Shown: positions 25,601-34,941, numbered from the stretch's first letter. The stretch: DNA of 64,000 bases from an uncultured Parabacteroides sp. (GCA_910577325.1 CAJTMR010000001.1:273574-337573); one strand, 5' to 3'. Numbers and translations are program-made. Notes: a model not told the origin generated them from the letters alone.

Positions 25601-26677
25601 ATCTTTGACCGTTTCTATCAGGCCGAAAACGGGAAACAGGTAGCGGGGGCCAATCCCGGTACAGGGCTTGGACTGGCTTTAAGCAAGAATATCATTTATC
25701 TTCATCATGGAGATATTGCCGTACAGAGCCAGGTCGGTTATGGGACGATATTTACGGTCACGCTGTTGAAGGGAAAGGTTCATTTTGAAAATGATAAGAA
25801 TGCGATTCTTCTGGAAAGCCCGGACGAACCGATGATTAAGGGAGAATCTTTGCCGGATTCCATTTCTCCCGAAGAATATGAAGAAATGGATAAAGCTTTT
25901 CCCGGTTTGAAAGCCGGCTCTTATAAAGTTCTGATTGTGGAGGACAATGAAGAACTGTTACAGATTTTAAATACGCTTTTTTCCCCTTTCTATCAGGTTA
26001 TATTAGCCGGGAATGGGGAAGAAGGATTGCGGAAGGCGAATGAGGAAAAGCCGGACCTGGTTGTCAGCGATGTCATGATGCCCTTGATGAGTGGCATGGA
26101 GATGTGCATGAAAATCAAGAATAACATCGATTTGTGCCATATTCCGGTCGTTTTGCTTACGGCTCTCGATTCGGTCGAATATAACATAGAAGGGCTTCAA
26201 CAGGGAGCGGATGATTATATCAGCAAGCCTTTCCATGCAAAAGTATTGTTGATGCGCTGTAATAATCTGATCCGTAACCGTCTGTTGTTGAAGTCCCGGT
26301 TGACGAAACAGGTCGATTTCGATGTGCGGTTGCTGGCTACGACCTCGTTGGACCAGCAGCTTTTGAACCGGATTGTGGAGATCGTCGATCAGCGGATGGG
26401 AGAGCCGGACTTTGATATCCATGCGCTTGCCAGCGAATTGAACATGGGGCGTAGTTCGTTCTTTACGAAAGTCAAGAACCTGACCGGAATGACTCCCGGT
26501 GAATTTATACAAAACCGACGCATCAACTGTGCGGCAACCTTGTTGCAGGAACGGCCGGATTTGTTGGTGAATGAAATATCGGACCGGTTAGGATTTGCCT
26601 CGACCGTATATTTCAGCCGATGCTTTAAGGCGAAGTTCGGAGTATCGCCCGCCCAATTCAGGAAGAAAGCGCAGTAG
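22673..26677 (+). CDS. hybrid two-component system regulator (HTCS)
   Basis: 1334 residues holding sensor, kinase, receiver and DNA-binding parts in one inner-membrane protein, the standard inducer-responsive regulator of a polysaccharide locus. In order: signal peptide, two seven-bladed Reg_prop propellers (about 22-690, with repeats such as WFGTREGVSIYDG and IWFGTFMGLHKYN), Y_Y_Y domain (about 690-760), membrane span (WTLYVLTVFMITYLTVRIL), HisKA with phospho-acceptor His819 in NISHEFRTPL, HATPase (NLLSNAFKYTKPGG, DTGIGLS, GTGLGLALSK), receiver with Asp1133 in SDVMMPLMSG, and an AraC-type HTH at the end (ISDRLGFASTVYFSRCFKAK). All catalytic landmarks are present. A -7-like TATCTTTG is at 22619-22626. 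It should sense an unsaturated oligosaccharide in the periplasm and activate the susC gene just downstream. Confidence 0.95.
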   Translation: MKKLLLLLCFVFIHQVVYPVYFKHLGMSDGLSQVSVMSIYQDRLGRMWFGTREGVSIYDGERMRVYKGWENVDPESSINVLLGHECDHLTGNRQGDIFFRTCDSLVRYDIREEKFHVVGGCRAKTVTSANGDVWTGYEDMICRYDEKGDSLQLYVKTNTPGGISGLLISEKKIWIGTYEGLYVIEEDKKVRCLIDGPEFYRLFESSTGEIWAGCRTGGLYRITQDERIIWYSESNPSPFHIENSQIRGFAEDRFGNIWFGTFMGLHKYNPYTDRFTVYQQDHLPGSLSHSSVFSVYIDAQETIWVGTYYGGVNYFNAEREIFAHYTDNPLRKECLNYSFVGNLAEDNDGNIWICTEGGGLNFMDRKTRTFKYFTAGHRNSVLQNNLKCIAYDGKRDRLYIGTHHGGLTRYDIKTGFFHNYLDDYREGDIKPDGIIFHTMIHNDRLYVSAMNGTFVMDLDTDRFQWICRNAQSFTIDREENLWILIGTSLYRIELACPDNQKHYALPRYGIRFEPKRIMTTRDGDIYFVVLGGGLYRYDKQTDSFIHYSQESGHLLSNYCYNVAETNSEELLVTSDKGVTFLNPFSGSTRFATLGANLPITSIADGCGILVCRNNELFVGGNDGLTSFYREDLDKTEKNYSLYFSELYIHNKRIYPGAVSGGILEEAFPFSKSIRLNYKQNNLIINFATTNYIDIQKNNEYQYRLVGFDDDWVSTSSSSIYYTNLDPGKYTLLVREKNLSQHLMNHREISLDIQIAQPWYKTGWAWTLYVLTVFMITYLTVRILNARRKLALSLEKEREEKERNEELNQAKLRFFTNISHEFRTPLTLIISQIDMLFQSSSLPPTLYNRIIKISKNANRMRNMISELLEFRKLEQNYVSLHVCEQNLIPFLKDIYLSYCELAAQQSITFDFQHAEENLLLWFDSNQLQKVFYNLLSNAFKYTKPGGTIELHVSSDGNETRIKVIDTGIGLSPDDVSHIFDRFYQAENGKQVAGANPGTGLGLALSKNIIYLHHGDIAVQSQVGYGTIFTVTLLKGKVHFENDKNAILLESPDEPMIKGESLPDSISPEEYEEMDKAFPGLKAGSYKVLIVEDNEELLQILNTLFSPFYQVILAGNGEEGLRKANEEKPDLVVSDVMMPLMSGMEMCMKIKNNIDLCHIPVVLLTALDSVEYNIEGLQQGADDYISKPFHAKVLLMRCNNLIRNRLLLKSRLTKQVDFDVRLLATTSLDQQLLNRIVEIVDQRMGEPDFDIHALASELNMGRSSFFTKVKNLTGMTPGEFIQNRRINCAATLLQERPDLLVNEISDRLGFASTVYFSRCFKAKFGVSPAQFRKKAQ

Positions 26678-26708
26678 AAACCATCTGGAATGGCTAATCG
26701 TTTATGTT

Positions 26709-26796
26709 CAAATAGTTAAATCTTCTATTTGGACTGTGTGTATATAAGAAACGGACGCTTTGTATAGGTTCGTTTGTTTATGCCCGGCTACATTTG
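26709..26796 (+). promoter_or_regulatory. susC promoter region with inverted repeat
   Basis: A 7-bp inverted repeat CAAATAG / CTATTTG (26709-26715 and 26725-26731, 9-base spacer) lies upstream of a -7 element TACATTTG at 26789-26796. There is no TTTG at the right -33 distance, which is usual for promoters that need an activator. The AraC-type domain of the adjacent HTCS is the obvious candidate. The leader before the susC ATG at 26841 is about 38 bases. Confidence 0.45.
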
Positions 26797-26840
26797 CCCT
26801 CAGAGTTTATCAAAATTTATTAATCTAAATCTACCTATTC

Positions 26841-29800
26841 ATGATGAATGATTTGAACATTCCTTTCTTTAGGAAAACGATGTTTGCAGGAATGGCCACA
26901 CTATTCTTGTCGACAGGAGTTACCCAGGCCAATCCGATTAGTGACGGGGAGGAAGTGACGGAAAAACACGCTGTGGCATTGCCCCAACAAAAGAAAGTGA
27001 CGATTACGGGAGTAGTAAAGGATGCGCTCGGCCCGGTGGTCGGCGCCAACGTAGTGGAAAAAGGGACCACCAACGGGACGGTTACGGACATGGAAGGCCG
27101 TTTCTCTTTGCAGGTATCTTCGAATGCCGTGCTGGTCGTTTCCTATATCGGTTATATAGACCAGACGATTCCGGTGAACGGGAAGAGTTCTTTCACGGTT
27201 CTGCTGAAAGAAGATTCACAGGCTTTGGATGAAGTGGTGGTTGTAGGATACGGTACGCAAAAGAAGGTGAACATGACCGGTGCGGTCGCTTCTGTCGATA
27301 TGAGCAAGATGGTCGACAGCCGTCCGATCACTTCGCTCTCCGCCGGACTTGCCGGTATGGCTCCCGGTGTTTCCGTAACAGCCGGTAATGGCGGACGACC
27401 CGGTAACGACGGGGCAACGATCCGTGTACGTGGGCAGGGTACGTTAAACGATTCCAATCCGTTGGTCATCATTGACGGGGTGGAAGCCAGCATGAATAAT
27501 ATCACCCCGCAGGACGTAGAAAGTATTTCGGTTTTGAAGGATGCCGCTTCGTCTGCCATCTACGGTTCCCGTGCGGCAAACGGTGTCATTCTGATCACTA
27601 CCCGCAAAGGAAAATCCGGTGAAGCGAAAATCTCTTATAACGGTTATGTCACGATGCAGAAAGTGGCGAACCATATCGACTTGGTCTCCGATTATGCCGA
27701 TTATATGGAATTGTATAATGAAGGGCAGCTCAACAGCGATCTTCCTGCTATCTTCAGCCAAGGGAAAATCGACGAATGGCGGGCTGCCGGTGACAGTGAT
27801 CCTGTCAAATATCCGAACTCTGATTGGCAGGACGCTCTGTTCCAGACCGGGTGGATGCAAAACCATACGATCAATATCAACGGTGGGTCTGACAAGATTC
27901 ACTATTATATATCCGGCAATTACATGAAAAATCCCGGTATTATGGAAAATTCCGCATACGAACGTTACAGCGCCCGTGTCAATCTGGATGCGCAAGTAAA
28001 AGATTGGTTTACCATAGGTGTCAATGCGTACGGGACGCGGGGAAAAGAGGAGTTAGGATTGTTGAAGACCGAATCGAACGACAATTTCTATACGTATATG
28101 CAAGCTACTACGCCGGGTATCTGCTACCAAGCGCCTGATGGCCGGTATGGAGGTGTGAACAACCCGGAAGACGACCCGCAGAGTAGCTCCAACAATGTCT
28201 TGAAGATGTTGAACGACGTCAAAGGAAATCGCACGACCAATAACATCGTTTCCCGCTTTTATGCTCAGTTGAGGCCGTTCAAAGGGTTGACGATCGAAGG
28301 GTCTTGGACGTATGCTTTTTCCGACCAGTTCCTGTATCAGCAACCGGTTTTCCATGATTTGTGGAATTTGTATGACAATACGTTGCAGATTGCCGGAACC
28401 GGAGTTTCGAAGGTTATCAACCGTAACAACAAGACTGTCCGTAACAATATGGACGGGTTGGTCAGGTATGAAACCGACATTGACCGGTTGAACATCCAGG
28501 CAACGGTCGGCGCCAGCCAGGAAGCCTATCGTAACAATTGGTTTGAAGCCTCCAAAGAAAAGTTGACCTCTTCGGAACTGACGGAGTTGAATGCCGCCAC
28601 TGCCAATGCGACGGCAACGGGTACTTACTCCAATTGGTCCATGCGTTCATTCTTCGGCCGGGTCAATTTGAACTGGGATGAAAAATACTTGTTGGAAGCC
28701 AATCTCCGTGCCGACGCCTCTTCCCGCTTTGCCAGGAAATATCGTTGGGGTTATTTCCCCTCTTTCTCGCTGGGCTGGCGTATGGAACAGGAAGCCTTCA
28801 TGAAAGATATCTCATGGATTAACCAGTTGAAGCTTCGTGCTTCGTACGGTTCGTTGGGAAACAATGCCGTGGGCAACTATGACTATCAGATGTATTACCA
28901 GGCCTCTAATTATGTCTTGAACAACGCCTTGCAGATCGGTATGGCGCAACGCGCTCTTTCGAATGCGGCATTAACTTGGGAAACCTCTTATGTCACGAAC
29001 TTTGGCGTTGACTTTGCTCTGTTCTCTAAATTGAGCGGAACCGTCGATGCTTTCGTCAAAAACACCAAAGGGATTTTGATCGAACTGCCGGCTCCATTGG
29101 TACATGGTAATGCTACCGTTCCCAAGTCCAATGCGGCTGAAGTCCGTAACCGGGGTGTCGAGTTGAGCTTGAATTGGAACGATAAAGTCGGGTCTGTCAA
29201 TTATTTTGTCGGAGGTAATTTCTCATTTGTCAAAAATAAAGTGACGAAGTTCAAAGGTGACGAAATGTCTCTGAACGGAACCAATATGATTCTGGAAGGT
29301 GAACCGATCAATGTCCAATATGTGCTTTCGGTAGACCGGATCATCCAGACGGAAGAAGATATGGCGATAGTGGAAGCGATGGAAGCGAATAATCCGGATG
29401 CTTTCAAACAATATAAGAAACCGGAATATGGAGATTTCCTGTATAAAGACGTTGACGGGGACGGGTGTATCACTGACAACGATAAGATCAAAGTCGGCAA
29501 TGGTACTAACCCGACGTTCACTTTCGGATTTAATTTCGGTGCCAACTGGAAAGGCTGGGATTTCAGTTGTATACTGCAAGGTGCTACCGGATTGAAAACG
29601 TACTGGGGCGGACTGGATGGCGCCAGCTTTTGGCCGCAAGTACGCCGGGGCAACCAGATCAACAAGACCATTGCAGACGGACGCTGGTATCCGGGCCGTA
29701 CGGATGCCACTTATCCGCGCTTGTTGAACTATACCGACGGACGGAACCGGGTGGCGAGTGACTTCTGGGTACAGGACAAGTCTTATCTGAGGGTGAAAAA

Positions 29801-29987
29801 CGTCCAGTTGGGATATACGGTTCCGAAACATCTCTCGCAAAAACTCCTGATCGACAACTTCCGTTTGTATGTCAGCATCGACAATGCTTTGACCTTTACG
29901 GGATATAAAGGATTGGACCCTGAGGTGTCGGGCACGAAATATCCGACTATGCGATTAACAACATTTGGTTTAAACCTTACATTTTAA
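26841..29987 (+). CDS. SusC/RagA-type TonB-linked outer-membrane transporter
   Basis: 1048 residues. A signal-like N-terminus (KTMFAGMATLFLSTGVTQAN) leads to a carboxypeptidase-regulatory-like domain (about 52-130, VTITGVVKDALGPVVGANVV). The SusC marker region LDEVVVVGYGTQKKVNMTGA follows, then the plug (VRGQGTLNDSNPLVIIDGVE, SAIYGSRAANGVILITT), and a 22-strand barrel ending TFGLNLTF. It imports oligosaccharides across the outer membrane with energy from TonB and forms a lid-and-barrel complex with the SusD partner encoded 12 bases downstream. Length is normal. Neighbouring lyase and GH88 genes suggest the cargo is a uronic-acid-containing glycan. Control is probably by the HTCS upstream. Confidence 0.95.
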   Translation: MMNDLNIPFFRKTMFAGMATLFLSTGVTQANPISDGEEVTEKHAVALPQQKKVTITGVVKDALGPVVGANVVEKGTTNGTVTDMEGRFSLQVSSNAVLVVSYIGYIDQTIPVNGKSSFTVLLKEDSQALDEVVVVGYGTQKKVNMTGAVASVDMSKMVDSRPITSLSAGLAGMAPGVSVTAGNGGRPGNDGATIRVRGQGTLNDSNPLVIIDGVEASMNNITPQDVESISVLKDAASSAIYGSRAANGVILITTRKGKSGEAKISYNGYVTMQKVANHIDLVSDYADYMELYNEGQLNSDLPAIFSQGKIDEWRAAGDSDPVKYPNSDWQDALFQTGWMQNHTININGGSDKIHYYISGNYMKNPGIMENSAYERYSARVNLDAQVKDWFTIGVNAYGTRGKEELGLLKTESNDNFYTYMQATTPGICYQAPDGRYGGVNNPEDDPQSSSNNVLKMLNDVKGNRTTNNIVSRFYAQLRPFKGLTIEGSWTYAFSDQFLYQQPVFHDLWNLYDNTLQIAGTGVSKVINRNNKTVRNNMDGLVRYETDIDRLNIQATVGASQEAYRNNWFEASKEKLTSSELTELNAATANATATGTYSNWSMRSFFGRVNLNWDEKYLLEANLRADASSRFARKYRWGYFPSFSLGWRMEQEAFMKDISWINQLKLRASYGSLGNNAVGNYDYQMYYQASNYVLNNALQIGMAQRALSNAALTWETSYVTNFGVDFALFSKLSGTVDAFVKNTKGILIELPAPLVHGNATVPKSNAAEVRNRGVELSLNWNDKVGSVNYFVGGNFSFVKNKVTKFKGDEMSLNGTNMILEGEPINVQYVLSVDRIIQTEEDMAIVEAMEANNPDAFKQYKKPEYGDFLYKDVDGDGCITDNDKIKVGNGTNPTFTFGFNFGANWKGWDFSCILQGATGLKTYWGGLDGASFWPQVRRGNQINKTIADGRWYPGRTDATYPRLLNYTDGRNRVASDFWVQDKSYLRVKNVQLGYTVPKHLSQKLLIDNFRLYVSIDNALTFTGYKGLDPEVSGTKYPTMRLTTFGLNLTF

Positions 29988-29999
29988 ATAGTTGAAAAC

Positions 30000-31736
30000 A
30001 TGAAAAAGATCATAATCTATTTGGCAACAATGCTTTTTGCTGCCGCGACGTTCACCGGTTGCTATGATTTGGAGACCTACCCGGGAGACAAAGTCAACGA
30101 AGGTACATTTTACAAGACCGGCGATCACGCTCATCAAGGTTTGATGGGAATCTATGGCATGCTGCGCCTGAACGAGGCATACGGTTACCAGTTCTGCTTC
30201 GACCATTTGGGAGATATCGCTTACGGGTATAACTATTATATGATGTTCCTGGCTACCTATACCGACCGTGACGGAACGATACAAGCCCATTGGCAGACCT
30301 TCTATGACGGCATACATCGTGTCAACACCTTTATACGTTCGGTAAAGGGCATGCATGGTATCATCACGGACGAACAGATCGATGAGTATGTCGCGGAAGC
30401 CAAGTTCCTTCGTGCGATGTTCTACTTTTCCTTGACAGACCTTTTCGGTGGAGTCCCCTACTATGACGAGTCGACCAATGTCAACGAGGAGTTTATGAAC
30501 CTGAAGCAGCCGAGGAGTAGCCTCGAAGAGATACGTGCCCATATTTTGGAAGATTTGGATGAGGCGATCAAGTTCCTCCCTGTCGAACATGCCGCCAGTG
30601 AATATGGACGTGCAACTAAAGGTGCAGCCTACGCTCTTCGCGGTAAAGTACATCTTTACGACAAAGAATGGCAATCAGCCATCAATGATTTTGAGGAAAT
30701 TGTCTATAATAAGTCTAATAATTATGGTTATGCACTCGACGACGATTACGCGCGTGTATTCAAACTCTATAACGGTGCTAAGAGTCCGGAAACGGTTTTT
30801 TCGATCCAGAACAAAAGCGGTGTCGGGACGGAATATGGCATGCAGATACAGGCCCTGATGGGAAGTCGTGGCGCTTACGGGAGCTGCTGGAACAATACGG
30901 TTCCTTCCACGCAATTGGTGGATATGTATGAGTTCAAGGATGGCCGTCCTTTCAACTGGGATGAGGTTTTCCCCGGCTATAATGCGATGACTCCTGATGA
31001 ACGTAAAGAACTTCTCAGTATCGAGATGGAAGGAGGAGCTATCGTGGGGCTTCGCGAAGCGGATACAGCCAAGATTCTGAGTGCTTATACTTGTCGTGAT
31101 CCGAGATTGATGGCTACAGTGATTGTCCCTTATTCACACTATATGGGAAATATTGGCCGTACTACTAATGTGGATTTGATCTTTGCCTTAGATCATGACC
31201 TGGCTGGGAATGCCAATGGTGGTACGATCCAAAACAACGCAGGTTGGGTCTCTTATCTCTATCGGAAGTTCGTGACCGAAGGGGATCAGGGTGGTGCGAT
31301 CAGTAACCGTCTGCATTCTCCGTTTGCTTTCCCCTTGATCCGTTTTGCTGACGTTCTCTTGATGCTCTCCGAGGCCTATAACGAGGCGGGGCAGTTAGAC
31401 AAGGCTGTGACAGAATTCAACAAGGTGCGTGCCCGTGTCGGTATGCCGGGCTTGAATTCCGGTCCTGAGTGGATGGCTGTCAGCAGCAAAGAGCAGATGG
31501 CTGAACGGATACGCAAGGAGCGTGCCGTCGAGTTTGCCGGGGAAGGACTTCGTTTCAGCGACTTGCGCCGTTGGGGATATGAGATTGCCCGCAAAACGCT
31601 CGATAACGTCGATGCGGTCAATATCTATGGCGAGCCGATCTATACCCATCTGTTTACCGAACGTGATATGCTTTGGCCTATACCCGGTGTGGAACGGGAA
31701 CGGAATAAGGAGCTAACACAGAATCCGGGTTGGTAA
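30000..31736 (+). CDS. SusD/RagB-like surface glycan-binding lipoprotein
   Basis: 578 residues, lipobox FTGC with Cys21, so anchored in the outer membrane and probably exposed at the surface. The SusD fold is shown by the N-terminal YDLETYPGDKVNEGTFYKTG, helical TPR-like repeats (VAEAKFLRAMFYFSLTDLFG, RATKGAAYALRGKVHLYDKE), the conserved PLIRFADVLLMLSEAYNEAG block, and the closing IRKERAVEFAGEGLRFSDLR RWG segment that is near-universal in RagB/SusD. It binds the glycan and forms the lid of the SusC transporter. It starts 12 bases after susC. The gap after its stop (31737-31883) holds no terminator that I can see, so the lyase and GH88 genes may be on the same transcript. Confidence 0.95.
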   Translation: MKKIIIYLATMLFAAATFTGCYDLETYPGDKVNEGTFYKTGDHAHQGLMGIYGMLRLNEAYGYQFCFDHLGDIAYGYNYYMMFLATYTDRDGTIQAHWQTFYDGIHRVNTFIRSVKGMHGIITDEQIDEYVAEAKFLRAMFYFSLTDLFGGVPYYDESTNVNEEFMNLKQPRSSLEEIRAHILEDLDEAIKFLPVEHAASEYGRATKGAAYALRGKVHLYDKEWQSAINDFEEIVYNKSNNYGYALDDDYARVFKLYNGAKSPETVFSIQNKSGVGTEYGMQIQALMGSRGAYGSCWNNTVPSTQLVDMYEFKDGRPFNWDEVFPGYNAMTPDERKELLSIEMEGGAIVGLREADTAKILSAYTCRDPRLMATVIVPYSHYMGNIGRTTNVDLIFALDHDLAGNANGGTIQNNAGWVSYLYRKFVTEGDQGGAISNRLHSPFAFPLIRFADVLLMLSEAYNEAGQLDKAVTEFNKVRARVGMPGLNSGPEWMAVSSKEQMAERIRKERAVEFAGEGLRFSDLRRWGYEIARKTLDNVDAVNIYGEPIYTHLFTERDMLWPIPGVERERNKELTQNPGW

Positions 31737-31883
31737 CCTCGATCGATTAAGCAGTTGTGTTAAGTTTGATATAGTAGCATGGAGGCACAGAGTCACGGAG
31801 CTCTGATTAGCATATAAGAAAGCTTTGTGAACACTGTGTCTCTTTTATCTGGATTATTGAAAATCCCTTTAACTTATGTGTTT

Positions 31884-33704
31884 ATGAGATTGATTAATTT
31901 AGTAGGTTTATTTTTCCTTTTGTTCTCTTTTGCGGTTGCCGGTCGGAATCTCCCTGTCCGGCAACCCGGAAAAGAGTTGCACCAACACCCCAGGTTGCTT
32001 TTTAGCAAGCAAGAGGAACAGCGGGTTCGTGATTTATTCGGAACCGAACCTTTATTGGATAGCTTACGCGCCAGCCTGATGAGGGAGGCGGAACGTTTGT
32101 TGTCGGTTCCTCCCCAGGAAGATCCTCGAAGGAAAATAAAAAACACGAAAGACATACTGCTTGTCAGTCGTGAACAGGTTTACCGGGTAGTCAATTTAGC
32201 ACTGGCCTACCGGTTGAGTGGAGACAGACGTTTTGCGGAAAAGGCGGAAAAAGAACTGGTCCATGTCTGCAATTTCCCGGACTGGGATCCTGTTCACTAT
32301 CTGGATGTGGCGGAAATGACAACGGCTGTAGCCATTGGTTATGACTGGCTGTACGATGTATTGGCTCCTTCGACCAAACAGTTGGTTGTCCATTCGATTA
32401 AAACAAAGGCATTGGATCTTGTCGTTGAGGAATATAAAACCGGAAATGCGGATTCCTGGGCGAAGCGCGAAACGAACTGGAACGTGGTATGCAATACCGG
32501 AATGGTATTGGGAGCTTTGGCTATTGAAGAGCATGAGCCGCAACTGGCGAAGCACATCATCGGTGAAGCGGTCAGATACATTCCGAACTGCCTGAAGCAT
32601 TTTGCACCGGATGGTGTTTGCTATGAGGGACCCGCTTATTGGGGATATACGAACATGTACCTGTCTCTTTTGTTGAAGGCGCTGAATGATAATCTCGGCG
32701 AGGACTTCGGGCTTTCGAAGATGGAGGGAGTGGATAAAAGCGTCCTGTATTATATGCACAGCACAAGCCCTTCCGGTAAGATATTCAATTTTGCCAATTC
32801 CGGCAGTACGGCCCCAGCGGCAGAACCTATTTACTTTTATTTCAGCCGGGCTTTCGACCAACCGGAAGTAGCGGCATTTTACCGGGATGTCTTGTCGAAG
32901 ACGGTGCAAGGCGGGAATTATTTCAGATTCTATTTTCTGTCCATTCCCTGGTATGATACGGCTTCTTCTCCTGCCGATGCTTTGCCGAAACTGAAAGTAT
33001 ATGAAGGCATCAATGATATTGTCGTGTTCAACGGAAACCGGAATGTTCCTAACAGCCTTTATCTGATCGCCAAGACCGGAGATCCGGATATGGCGCACCA
33101 GCAACTGGATATCGGGACCTTTATCGTCGAGACGAACGGGATAAGGTGGACGGACGATTTGGGGAGCGATAACTATGGCCTGCCCGGGTTCTGGGATTAC
33201 AAGCCGGACGGGCAACGCTGGACATATTTCAGGAACTCGAACTTCAGCCACAATACGCTGTCGATCGACCATAAACTACAAAACTCGGCCGGGACAGGCG
33301 AGATCGACCGGCAGGACGACAAGGCCGCCCAACCTTTTGTCACGATGGATATGAGCACGGCTTATGCCGGACAGAGCCGTTTTGTCTACCGGACATTCCG
33401 CATGCTTGATGATACCCGTATACTGGTTACGGACAGCGTAGGGTTGCGGAACCCGTCCCAATCGGTGCAATGGTCCGTGATAACCTCGGCAGATGTAGAA
33501 TGTAAAGGAAATACTGCCGTTCTCAGGAAAGACGGCAAATTCTTTTCCTTGAAGATAACTTCGCCCGCCAATGCTTCTTTTACGGCAAAGACTGCAAAGA
33601 GGGGGACGGAAGCGGAGAAGCCGATAGAGGGATATACGATCTTGTCGGCTTCGGTATCGGGTGAACCTGTACAGGTTATCAAAGTACTCCTGTCGGGAGA
33701 ATAG
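31884..33704 (+). CDS. heparinase II/III family polysaccharide lyase
   Basis: 606 residues from the ATG at 31884, which starts the signal peptide MRLINLVGLFFLLFSFAVAG; an in-frame ATG 57 bases upstream has no signal-peptide logic. An alpha-alpha toroid covers about 30-330 (HPRLLFSKQEEQRVRDLF, YLDVAEMTTAVAIGYDWLYD, TNWNVVCNTGMVLGALAIEE, CYEGPAYWGYTNMYLSLLLK) and is followed by the heparinase II/III beta-sandwich (HQQLDIGTFIVETNGIRWTD, NFSHNTLSIDHKLQN). Asn in TNWN, Tyr in the EGPAYWGY segment and His in HQQLD correspond to residues used for beta-elimination. It would cleave a uronate-containing chain (heparan-type, alginate or similar) to 4,5-unsaturated oligosaccharides. The exact PL family and substrate cannot be fixed from the sequence. 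The GH88 gene 34 bases on takes the unsaturated product. Confidence 0.88.
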   Translation: MRLINLVGLFFLLFSFAVAGRNLPVRQPGKELHQHPRLLFSKQEEQRVRDLFGTEPLLDSLRASLMREAERLLSVPPQEDPRRKIKNTKDILLVSREQVYRVVNLALAYRLSGDRRFAEKAEKELVHVCNFPDWDPVHYLDVAEMTTAVAIGYDWLYDVLAPSTKQLVVHSIKTKALDLVVEEYKTGNADSWAKRETNWNVVCNTGMVLGALAIEEHEPQLAKHIIGEAVRYIPNCLKHFAPDGVCYEGPAYWGYTNMYLSLLLKALNDNLGEDFGLSKMEGVDKSVLYYMHSTSPSGKIFNFANSGSTAPAAEPIYFYFSRAFDQPEVAAFYRDVLSKTVQGGNYFRFYFLSIPWYDTASSPADALPKLKVYEGINDIVVFNGNRNVPNSLYLIAKTGDPDMAHQQLDIGTFIVETNGIRWTDDLGSDNYGLPGFWDYKPDGQRWTYFRNSNFSHNTLSIDHKLQNSAGTGEIDRQDDKAAQPFVTMDMSTAYAGQSRFVYRTFRMLDDTRILVTDSVGLRNPSQSVQWSVITSADVECKGNTAVLRKDGKFFSLKITSPANASFTAKTAKRGTEAEKPIEGYTILSASVSGEPVQVIKVLLSGE

Positions 33705-33738
33705 ATGAGTAGTTACATTAAAAATAAATAATATAGAT

Positions 33739-34941
33739 ATGATAAAGATGAAGTATTTAATGGGTATGGCGCTCGGTGTTGCATTGATCTCCTGCGGAGG
33801 GGCAGAAGACAGATTCGTTGAAGAGAATGTAGCGTTTGCCCATAAACAGATAGGAAAAGAGATCGAGCTGATCGAGGCGAGCGGCAAGTTTATGAACCCG
33901 ACTACGCTGAACCCGGACGGTTCCGTTTATTATTGTAATCTGGCGGATTGGCGCAGTGGTTTCTTTCCCGGTTCGGTCTGGTATTTGTATGAGCTGACAG
34001 GAGATAAGAGTCTGTTGCCTCTTGCGCAGAAATATACGGAGGCGGTGAAAGATGCCAAAAATATCAAGTGGAACCATGATGTCGGCTTTATGATCTATTG
34101 CAGTTTCGGAAACGGCTTGCGTCTGACGGGCGATCCGGAATATAAGGAGGTGATTGTCGAAGCTGCCCGTTCCTTGTCCACCCGTTTCCGGCCGGTGGCG
34201 GGGATTATCCAGTCGTGGGACGTGGACAGAGGATGGATTTCGGAACGGGGTTGGGAGTGCCCGGTGATCATCGATAATATGATGAACCTCGAACTGTTGT
34301 TTGCCGCTACACGGTTGTCCGGCGATTCGACTTTCTATAAGGTTGCCGTTTCGCACGTTGATCGCACCATGAAGGAACAATATCGTCCGGATGGCAGTTG
34401 CTATCATGTGGTGGATTACAGTATGGAAGACGGTTCCGTACGTAACCGCCATACGGCACAGGGATATGCGCACGAATCGGCATGGAGCCGTGGACAGGCC
34501 TGGGGCATTTACGGTCTGACGCTGTGTTACCGGGAAACCGGAGACCGGAAGTATCTCGACCTGGCTTTAAAAGCGGTCCGTTTCATGTTTAATCATAAGA
34601 ATACGCCCGAAGACTTGGTGTTCTATTGGGATATGGATGCCCCGAACATTCCTGACGATTACCGGGATGCTTCGGCTGCCGCTTGTATCGCTTCTGCTTT
34701 GTATGAGATCAGTACGATGGATGTACCTGAACCGCAAACGTATAAGGCGTATGCCGACCGGATCATGGAAAGCCTGGCTTCTCCGGCTTACCGGGCAGAA
34801 TTGGGAACGAACGGAAACTTCTTGCTGATGCATTGTGTCGGAAGCATTCCGCATAATGGAGAAATAGATGTCCCGTTGAACTATGCCGACTATTACTTTC
34901 TGGAGGCTTTGAAGCGGAAACGGGATATCGAGCAGAAGTAG
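33739..34941 (+). CDS. GH88 unsaturated glucuronyl hydrolase
   Basis: 400 residues with a lipobox (ALISC, Cys19), so a periplasmic or outer-membrane lipoprotein. The six-hairpin toroid of GH88 is seen in NLADWRSGFFPGSVWYLYEL, IKWNHDVGFMIYCSFGNGLR, VIIDNMMNLELLFAATRL, YAHESAWSRGQAWGIYGLTL and RDASAAACIASALYEI. Asp114 (NHDVGF) and Asp179 (IIDNMMNLE) match the two acidic catalytic residues known in bacterial UGLs. The enzyme hydrates and removes the 4-deoxy-unsaturated uronic residue left by a lyase, releasing 5-keto-4-deoxyuronate. With the upstream lyase it makes a complete depolymerising pair. Last gene of the locus; convergent with the nucleoside kinase gene. No terminator is obvious in 34942-35123. 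Confidence 0.92.
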   Translation: MIKMKYLMGMALGVALISCGGAEDRFVEENVAFAHKQIGKEIELIEASGKFMNPTTLNPDGSVYYCNLADWRSGFFPGSVWYLYELTGDKSLLPLAQKYTEAVKDAKNIKWNHDVGFMIYCSFGNGLRLTGDPEYKEVIVEAARSLSTRFRPVAGIIQSWDVDRGWISERGWECPVIIDNMMNLELLFAATRLSGDSTFYKVAVSHVDRTMKEQYRPDGSCYHVVDYSMEDGSVRNRHTAQGYAHESAWSRGQAWGIYGLTLCYRETGDRKYLDLALKAVRFMFNHKNTPEDLVFYWDMDAPNIPDDYRDASAAACIASALYEISTMDVPEPQTYKAYADRIMESLASPAYRAELGTNGNFLLMHCVGSIPHNGEIDVPLNYADYYFLEALKRKRDIEQK

